Source: Chloroflexota bacterium
GTDB lineage: Bacteria > Chloroflexota > Limnocylindria > QHBO01
Reading direction: 5' to 3'
Assembly: GCA_024636135.1 (NCBI GenBank)
Contig: JAGXHP010000009.1
Location: 1-8,473, forward strand
Length of the DNA: 8,473 nucleotides
The notes under the pieces are model-generated. The model searched no databases. It was not told the origin of the DNA and saw only the letters and a program-made list of their open reading frames with translations. Of this stretch, positions 1 through 5,908 are shown one piece after another. The position numbers and the translations under genes are program-made. The first letter of the stretch is position 1. Every line of letters starts with the position of its first letter.

Positions 1-2
1 AC

Positions 3-1127
<1,125 letters not shown>

Positions 1128-1134
1128 CGGGGGC

Positions 1135-2436
1135 GTGGCCGGCATCAAGCTTGTCTATATCGGCGGCGGCAGCACCCGCGCGCCCGGAACCGTGGCCGCG
1201 CTCGTCGAGCGAGGCGCGGCCTTCGCCGGCTCCGAGGTCGTCCTCGTCGACCTGGACATCGAGCGGCTCGACGTGGTGCGACGCATTGCCGAGGGCATGA
1301 CCGCGGCCCGCGGTCACGACATCCGGTTCAGGACCACGACCCAGCGCGCGGAGGCACTGGATGACGCCAACGTGGTGCTCACCAGCTTCCGGCCCGGCGG
1401 CTTCGAAGCGCGCGAGCTTGACGAGACGATCCCCCTTCGCCACGGCGTCATCGGCCAGGAGACGCAGGGACCCGGCGGATTCTTCATGGCCCTGCGCTCG
1501 ATTGCCGTGATGCGGGACATCGTGGGTGAGATGGAGACCCACTGCCCGGCGGCCTGGCTCGTCAACTACACCAACCCGGTGAACATCGTGTCCGAGGCCG
1601 TGACGCACCACTCCCCGGTGCGGTGTGTCTCGCTGTGCGAAGGGCCGCTCACCTTTCCCGCGGACGTGGCGCGTACCGCCGGACTCGACCCGGCCCGGCT
1701 GCGAGCCACCATGGTGGGGCTCAACCACACCGGGTGGTCCGTCGAGCACGAGTACGCGGGCGGGGACCTCTTGGCCCTGATCGAGGAGTCGGCGGCGCGG
1801 CTCGAGCGCACCGGCCGCCCGTTGAGACGCGACGAGCTGATGCTCCACCTCGCCGCCAGCATGGGGTCGCTGCCGTCCGCGTACCTGTACTACTACTATT
1901 TCGCGGACCATGCCCTCGACGCCGCGCGGAGAGCGCCCCGAACCCGTGCCCGGGAGATCATGAGCGAGCTCGACGACTACTGGACGCACTACGGCGAGCA
2001 GGCGGACGCGGCAGATCCCCAGCTGGACCCGCGCAGATCGCGCGGTGGAATCCTGGAGCTGGAGCTGGCCGTCGACGTGATCGACGCCATCGTCAACGAC
2101 CGCGGCACGACGTGGCCGGTGAACGTCCCCAATCGCGGCGGGGTGCTCCCCGGCTTTCCCGAGGACCTCGTGGTCGAGATCTCCGCCCGGGTCTGCGCGG
2201 CCGGCATCGAGCCGATGCACGTGCCGGCCCTGCCCACCCACCTCCGCGGGTTGATCGAGTCGCTCGGGGCGTATCAGGCGTCGACCGCCGAAGCGGCATG
2301 GTCAGGCTCGCGGCGTGATGGCCTGCGTGCCCTTGCCAGTCATCCGCTGGTCGCCACGCTCCCGCGCGCCGAGGCGATGTACGACGAGATGGCGTCCGCC
2401 CACCGAGCGCACCTGCCATCGCGCCTGCTGAGCTGA
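1135..2436 (+). CDS. Glycoside hydrolase family 4 (NAD- and metal-dependent), divergent member
   Basis: GH4 enzymes cleave glycosides, often 6-phosphorylated, by an oxidation-elimination mechanism needing NAD+ and a divalent metal. The 433-aa length is typical. The N-terminal Rossmann motif GGGST (residues 9-14) is followed by an acidic residue after the second strand (VLVDLD, about 36-41). The metal ligands are C168 in CEGP and H198 in GLNH, 30 residues apart as in known members. A Tyr-rich stretch (Y250, Y252-Y255) lies where the family base Tyr is expected. The C-terminal half has RGG at 303-305 and VNVPNRGG. CEGP is not one of the signatures I know (CDMP, CN(V/I)P, CHEV, CHSV), and the segment usually reading RGGAxYS is RGGILEL here, so the substrate cannot be assigned. 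Neighbours suggest an N-acetylglucosaminide such as chitobiose. GTG at 1135 is chosen because it directly precedes the first beta strand; the upstream ribosome-binding site is weak. The stop overlaps the nagB start by 1 nt. Confidence 0.9.
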   Translation: MAGIKLVYIGGGSTRAPGTVAALVERGAAFAGSEVVLVDLDIERLDVVRRIAEGMTAARGHDIRFRTTTQRAEALDDANVVLTSFRPGGFEARELDETIPLRHGVIGQETQGPGGFFMALRSIAVMRDIVGEMETHCPAAWLVNYTNPVNIVSEAVTHHSPVRCVSLCEGPLTFPADVARTAGLDPARLRATMVGLNHTGWSVEHEYAGGDLLALIEESAARLERTGRPLRRDELMLHLAASMGSLPSAYLYYYYFADHALDAARRAPRTRAREIMSELDDYWTHYGEQADAADPQLDPRRSRGGILELELAVDVIDAIVNDRGTTWPVNVPNRGGVLPGFPEDLVVEISARVCAAGIEPMHVPALPTHLRGLIESLGAYQASTAEAAWSGSRRDGLRALASHPLVATLPRAEAMYDEMASAHRAHLPSRLLS

Positions 2437-3161
2437 TGACGCTGGACCTGCGCAGCGTGGATGACGCGGCCGAACTGGCGCGCGCGGCCGCCGATATCGT
2501 GGTCGATGTGGTGACGACGAAGCCGAGCGCCCTGGTCATGGCCGCCACCGGGGAGACGCCGATGGGCACCTACGCGGAGCTGGTCCGCCGGCGCGCCGAA
2601 GGCCGGCTCGACAGTTCCGCCATGAGAGTCGTGCAGCTCGACGAGTACCTCGGCATCGGCCCGGACGATCCACGCTCGCTGTACGGCTGGATGCACCGCT
2701 CGCTGGTCGCACCGCTGGGCATCGGCGCGGACCGCGTCATCCGGTTCGACAGTGAGGGGTCGGATGCCGATCGCGCCGCCCGGGACTACGACCGGGAAGT
2801 CGAATCCGGCGGCGGGATCGACCTGGCGATCCTGGGCATCGGGGTCAACGGTCACCTGGGCTTCAACGAGCCACCGTCCGACGCCGGCGCACCGACGCGG
2901 GCGGTCGACCTCTCGCCCGATACCCTGACCAGCAACGCGGCCTACTGGGGTGGTCGGACCGTGCCGACGCAGGCCATCACGGCGGGCATGTCGATGATCC
3001 TGTCCGCGCGCCGCATCCTTCTCCTCGTCTCCGGTCCGTCCAAGGCGGAGATTCTCGACCGACTCCTGCGCTCGGAGCCCGATCCATCGCTCCCGGCCTC
3101 GCAGCTCACGGCCCACCCGGATACGGTGGTGCTCGCCGACCGGGCCGCCCGCGGAGCGTGA
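2436..3161 (+). CDS. nagB: Glucosamine-6-phosphate deaminase (NagB-like)
   Basis: Converts glucosamine-6-phosphate to fructose-6-phosphate and ammonia, delivering amino sugars to glycolysis. At 241 aa it matches the short Bacillus-type form and lacks the C-terminal extension of the allosteric E. coli enzyme. Visible motifs are the phosphate loop TGETPMGTY (38-46), LDEY with catalytic D69 (E. coli D72), and GVNGHLGFNEP with H140 and E145 (E. coli H143, E148); K203 matches the phosphate-binding K208. The residue equivalent to E. coli D141 is N138, as in Bacillus-type enzymes. One oddity is that the Arg equivalent to E. coli R172, which helps bind the substrate phosphate, appears to be Ala169 (SNAAYW where NARYF or NSRFF is expected). 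The ATG overlaps the GH4 stop (TGATG) and the stop overlaps the kinase start (GTGA), indicating coupled translation. A related sugar-phosphate isomerase/deaminase is possible, but the neighbours favour NagB. Confidence 0.9.
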   Translation: MTLDLRSVDDAAELARAAADIVVDVVTTKPSALVMAATGETPMGTYAELVRRRAEGRLDSSAMRVVQLDEYLGIGPDDPRSLYGWMHRSLVAPLGIGADRVIRFDSEGSDADRAARDYDREVESGGGIDLAILGIGVNGHLGFNEPPSDAGAPTRAVDLSPDTLTSNAAYWGGRTVPTQAITAGMSMILSARRILLLVSGPSKAEILDRLLRSEPDPSLPASQLTAHPDTVVLADRAARGA

Positions 3162-4153
3162 GCCTCTACCTCGGGGTCGACGGCGGGAACAGCAAGGCGG
3201 TCGCGGTGGTCGCGACGGCGAGTGGCGACGTGCTGGCGGCAGCGCGTCAGCTCGGCACGGCGGACATCTACGCAGCCGGCGGCGAGCCTGGGGCGATCGA
3301 TCTCGTTGCCCGGGCGGTCGACGAGGCGCTCGAGCAGGCCGGGAGGCACCGCTCGGAGATCGGACGAGCGGTGTTCAGCCTGGCAGGCGCCGATTGGCCC
3401 GAGGACTTCGCGTACCACGCCCGGGCGTGGAGCGAGATCGGCTTCGGCGGTCCCGTCACCGTCGTCAACGACGCCATCGGGGCACTCGCCGGCGCCGTAC
3501 CCACCGGCCCGGCGGTCGTCGTCTCGATCGGGACCGGCGCTGCGACGGGCGCCCGTGGCGTCGACGGCAGTGTCTGGCACTCGAGCTTCTGGCAATCGCC
3601 CCACGGGGCCGCCGAGCTTGCGCGTCGAGCCTTCGACGCCGTCGTCCGTGCAGAGCTGGGGATCGGACCGACCACCGCACTGCGCGACACCCTGATCGCC
3701 ATCACCGGTGACTCCGACGTGGAAGGCGCGCTGCACCGGTTCACGTCACGCGGTGCCAAGCCGCTGCCCGTGGGCCCGATTGCCCGGGCGCTGCTTGCCG
3801 CCGCGAGGGACGGGGATGCCACCGCACGACGCATCGTCGAGGAGCATGGGAAGGGCCTGGGTGAGGTCGCCGTGGTCGCCGCACGGCGGGTGTCCATCGG
3901 CGCGGAGCCGTTCGCCGTGTCCTTCACCGGGGGCCTGGCGCGAGCCGACGTCACGACGCTCCTCGGGGCGGCCGCGGTCGGCCTGATGGGCTCGGAGGGA
4001 CTGAAGCCCACGCCCGTGCCCCCGCGTTGGCAGCCGGCCCTTGGCGCGCTCGTCATCGGACTGCAGACCGACCGGGTCTTCAGCCAGGGCGTGGCAGCGC
4101 GCCTGGATGCGACTCAGCCGCCGCCGAGCCTCTACGACGTCCTCTCGCCCTGA
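3158..4153 (+). CDS. BadF/BadG/BcrA/BcrD-family kinase, probable N-acetylglucosamine kinase
   Basis: This is an ASKHA-fold sugar kinase that probably phosphorylates GlcNAc (or glucosamine) at C6 in the cytosol, supplying NagA and NagB. The 331-aa length is usual for the family. The N-terminal phosphate-1 motif is GVDGGNSK (6-13, with D8). The phosphate-2/catalytic motif is VVNDA (102-106, with D105). VVSIGTGAATGA (121-132) is the second glycine-rich ATP motif, and FTGGLA (256-261) is the adenosine-binding loop. The stretch after the second motif, where most members carry GDEGSG before the helix, reads WQSPHGAAEL (145-154), so this is a divergent lineage. GTG at 3158 is supported by the 4-nt GTGA overlap with nagB and by the typical SLYLGVDGG N-terminus. 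It is the last gene of the + strand run, and its stop is 2 nt from the opposing ftsB stop. A 2-hydroxyacyl-CoA dehydratase activator is unlikely because the expected cysteines are absent and the neighbours are sugar genes. Confidence 0.85.
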   Translation: MSLYLGVDGGNSKAVAVVATASGDVLAAARQLGTADIYAAGGEPGAIDLVARAVDEALEQAGRHRSEIGRAVFSLAGADWPEDFAYHARAWSEIGFGGPVTVVNDAIGALAGAVPTGPAVVVSIGTGAATGARGVDGSVWHSSFWQSPHGAAELARRAFDAVVRAELGIGPTTALRDTLIAITGDSDVEGALHRFTSRGAKPLPVGPIARALLAAARDGDATARRIVEEHGKGLGEVAVVAARRVSIGAEPFAVSFTGGLARADVTTLLGAAAVGLMGSEGLKPTPVPPRWQPALGALVIGLQTDRVFSQGVAARLDATQPPPSLYDVLSP

Positions 4154-4155
4154 CC

Positions 4156-4599
4156 CTACGGTGCCTGCGGTGAGCCGAAGAACAGGTCGAGCCACTGCTC
4201 GATCATCGGCTCCGACGGTGCCGCGGCGGCGGCGAGCTCCTCGGGCAGGGGCTCCTCGGCGCCTGGCGGAATGATGAGAACCTGTTCGCCGCTGGCTCCC
4301 AGGTTGGCGAGCCGGCGCGCCTCGGCACTGATGTAGGCGTCGCTCTGCAGGTAGGCCAGCTCACGGCGCAGTTCGGCATTCTGGCCGTCGACGGCCTCGA
4401 TCTCGGCCTGGATCGCCGCCGCGCGCTGACCGATCTCCCAGTTGGCGTAGACCTGTCGTCCGAACTGGACTGCCAGGAGAACGCCGATGATGAGGACCAC
4501 GGCCATCCAGGCAATCCCGCCTCGCGAAGCGGGCAGCCGCCAGCGAAACCGTGCCCGCGCGCGGCTGACTCCAGGTGCGGAGAGATCGATTCCGGTCAT
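4156..4599 (-). CDS. FtsB/DivIC-type septum formation initiator
   Basis: This is probably a small bitopic division protein that pairs with FtsL and FtsQ-type partners at the septum. The 147 residues comprise a basic cytosolic N-terminus (1-28, rich in Arg), one transmembrane helix (about 29-46, IAWMAVVLIIGVLLAVQF), and a predicted extracytoplasmic coiled coil (about 52-86, EIGQRAAAIQAEIEAVDGQN). The conserved family segment LQSDAYISAEARRLANLG (84-101) follows, then GEQVL. A proline/alanine-rich linker leads to a C-terminal WLDLFFG tail (136-142), which I associate with Chloroflexota members. The ATG shares 4 nt with the nagA stop (ATGA), and no Shine-Dalgarno sequence is seen, so translation is probably coupled to nagA. 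This family is usually found near eno in other bacteria, so the position after nagA is unusual. FtsL is the main alternative for so short a protein, but the YI-AR-LG segment favours FtsB/DivIC. Confidence 0.88.
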   Translation of the reverse strand: MTGIDLSAPGVSRARARFRWRLPASRGGIAWMAVVLIIGVLLAVQFGRQVYANWEIGQRAAAIQAEIEAVDGQNAELRRELAYLQSDAYISAEARRLANLGASGEQVLIIPPGAEEPLPEELAAAAAPSEPMIEQWLDLFFGSPQAP

Positions 4600-5768
4600 C
4601 GGTCGAAGAGTCTACCCGAGGAGATCCACTCCCCACCGAGCATCACGGCCGCCACCTCCAGCTCGTCGTCGAGGACCAGGAGGTCCGCGGCGAGACCCGG
4701 CGCGATCGATCCGCGGGCATCCTGCTCTGCCAGGACCCGCGCGGGCGTGGTGGCCGCGGCTCTGACAGCCTGCGCGACGGGAAGTCCCAGGTCCCGGACC
4801 GCGCGGCGCAGCGCACGGTCCATGGTGAGCGTGCTTCCGGCCAGCGTGTCCGTGCCCGCGATGCGCGCCACGCCATCGGTGACGTCGACGGTGGCTGGGC
4901 CGAGCCGATGCGCCCCGTCGCCCAGGCCGGCGGCGGGAATCGCGTCGGTGACGAGCGCGATCCGATCGGCACCCGCGGCCTGGAACGCCAGGCGCGCCGT
5001 GTCGTCGTGGAGGTGCACGCCGTCGTTGATGAGTTCGCACACGACGCCCGGCCGCACGAGTGCCGTCGTCGCCAGGCCCGGATCGCGATGGTCGAGCGGG
5101 CGCATGGCGTTGAACAGGTGGGTCACGAGCGATGCGCCGGCGTCGAATGCCGACGCGACGGTGTCGCGGTCCGCGTCGCTGTGCCCGAGTGCCACGACAA
5201 CGCCGGCCGCGACCGCCCTGCGCACCAGGTCGAGCGCACCCGGCAGCTCCGGCGCCAGCGTGATGACCCGGAGGGTGCCATCGGCGATCTCGAGCATGCG
5301 ATCCAGGACGGCCTCGTCCGGTGCAAGCAGGTGATCGGGATCGTGGGCGCCCGCCCGATTCCGGCTGAGGAACGGCCCCTCGAGATGGCTGCCCGCCACG
5401 GTCGAACCCCCCGAATCGCCGGCGCGCACGAGGTCCCGCACCGCGGCCAGGCCGTTGAGCATCTCCTCGAGCGGCGCGCTGACGATGCTCGCGAGGAGCC
5501 GCGCTGTGCCGTGCGACGCGTGAAACTGCGCCGCAGCACGCAGCTCGGCCGGATCAGGCGACAGGAGCGAGGCCCCGCCGCCGCCGTGGACGTGCAGATC
5601 GATCAAGCCGGGCACGATCCAACCCCCGTTCACCGACCGCTGCTCGCCGGTCTCCGGGAGCGGACCCTCGCCGACCGCGCCGATCGTCGTTCCCCGAACG
5701 TCCACCCACCCGGGGTCGAGGACGCCGCCAGGTGTGACGACGCGAGCGTTGGTCAGCAGGAGGTTCAT
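4596..5768 (-). CDS. nagA: N-acetylglucosamine-6-phosphate deacetylase
   Basis: Removes acetate from GlcNAc-6-phosphate to give glucosamine-6-phosphate, the substrate of NagB and a precursor for cell-wall synthesis. The protein is a 390-aa amidohydrolase, a usual length. Metal and catalytic residues are in order: H59 and H61 (HVHGGGG), E130 (HLEGPFLS), H196 (GHSDA), H217 (THLFNAM), H252 (DGVHL) and catalytic D275 (VTDAI). The HxH pair is the Bacillus-like binuclear arrangement; E. coli has Gln and Asn at these positions. The frame is open up to nt 5924, but ATG at 5768 is chosen because MNLLLTNARVVTPGG is the family N-terminus and the 52 extra residues look random and cross the opposite promoter. 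No clear Shine-Dalgarno sequence lies before it, so a very short or absent leader is possible. It overlaps ftsB by 4 nt and runs divergently from mrfA. The pathway partners nagB and the kinase are on the opposite, converging transcript. Confidence 0.95.
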   Translation of the reverse strand: MNLLLTNARVVTPGGVLDPGWVDVRGTTIGAVGEGPLPETGEQRSVNGGWIVPGLIDLHVHGGGGASLLSPDPAELRAAAQFHASHGTARLLASIVSAPLEEMLNGLAAVRDLVRAGDSGGSTVAGSHLEGPFLSRNRAGAHDPDHLLAPDEAVLDRMLEIADGTLRVITLAPELPGALDLVRRAVAAGVVVALGHSDADRDTVASAFDAGASLVTHLFNAMRPLDHRDPGLATTALVRPGVVCELINDGVHLHDDTARLAFQAAGADRIALVTDAIPAAGLGDGAHRLGPATVDVTDGVARIAGTDTLAGSTLTMDRALRRAVRDLGLPVAQAVRAAATTPARVLAEQDARGSIAPGLAADLLVLDDELEVAAVMLGGEWISSGRLFDR

Positions 5769-5793
5769 GGACCGAAGGATACGGGGCCAGCCA

Positions 5794-5818
5794 CTCGCGA
5801 CAGGCGAGGTGTCGCAAG
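5794..5818. promoter_or_regulatory. Imperfect palindrome upstream of nagA, candidate operator or leader hairpin
   Basis: Two 9-nt arms, CTCGCGACA and TGTCGCAAG, flank a 7-nt spacer. Eight of nine positions pair, including a perfect GCGACA/TGTCGC core (5797-5802 and 5810-5815). It lies 26-50 nt before the nagA start codon. A second, mutually exclusive 5-bp stem (CTCGC at 5794-5798 with GCGAG at 5804-5808) overlaps it. It could be a regulator site for nagA-ftsB or an RNA structure. It does not resemble NagR/YvoA-type sites that I recall, and short palindromes occur by chance in GC-rich DNA. Confidence 0.35.
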
Positions 5819-5833
5819 CGCGGGGTTCCCTTT

Positions 5834-5846
5834 CGAACGCGTGTGC
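5834..5846. promoter_or_regulatory. Weaker second SOS-box-like site
   Basis: CGAACGCGTGTGC matches the Bacillus-type LexA consensus CGAACRNRYGTTY at all positions but one (G instead of T in the right half). It lies immediately upstream of the -10 hexamer of the mrfA promoter and 26 bp before the perfect box. It may be a second LexA site or chance. Confidence 0.3.
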
Positions 5847-5852
5847 TATGTT
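5844..5852 (+). promoter_or_regulatory. Extended -10 promoter element for mrfAB
   Basis: TGCTATGTT fits an extended -10 element: TG, one base, then TATGTT (four of six matches to TATAAT). No convincing -35 hexamer is visible at the usual distance, which is common for extended -10 promoters. Transcription would start near nt 5859, at the edge of the perfect SOS box and about 50 nt before the mrfA ATG. Confidence 0.45.
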
Positions 5853-5859
5853 GCCGATC

Positions 5860-5873
5860 AGAACAGGTGTTCT
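5860..5873. promoter_or_regulatory. Putative LexA (SOS) box controlling mrfAB
   Basis: AGAACAGGTGTTCT is a perfect inverted repeat with 6-bp arms and a 2-bp centre. Its core GAACAGGTGTTC fits the Gram-positive LexA/DinR consensus (GAACRNRYGTTY) at every position. It lies just after the predicted -10 element, where a bound repressor would block initiation, and 35 nt before the start codon of a DNA-repair helicase. Position, sequence and downstream function agree, but LexA itself is not in the window. The site is also 91 nt from the nagA start on the other strand. Confidence 0.6.
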
Positions 5874-5895
5874 GTTTGGCCCACGTGACGGAGCT

Positions 5896-5900
5896 GGAGG
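5896..5900 (+). promoter_or_regulatory. Ribosome-binding site deciding the mrfA start
   Basis: GGAGG lies 8 nt before ATG 5909, an ideal Shine-Dalgarno spacing. It supports this start over the in-frame ATG at 5843, which overlaps the -10 element and would lie upstream of the predicted transcription start. Confidence 0.75.
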
Positions 5901-5908
5901 ACCGCGAG

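Noticed and set aside
5776..5781. TATCCT on the - strand as a -10 box for nagA
   Set aside because: No partner -35 hexamer at 15-19 nt and only 7 nt from the start codon; possible only for a leaderless transcript, too weak to annotate.
4575..5888. 437-aa open frame on the + strand, antisense to nagA
   Set aside because: Arg-rich product without motifs, while the opposite strand encodes NagA with every metal ligand in place.
5843..5908. 22-residue N-terminal extension of mrfA from an ATG at 5843
   Set aside because: This ATG is within the extended -10 region, has no ribosome-binding site, and precedes the predicted transcription start; ATG 5909 has GGAGG at 8 nt.
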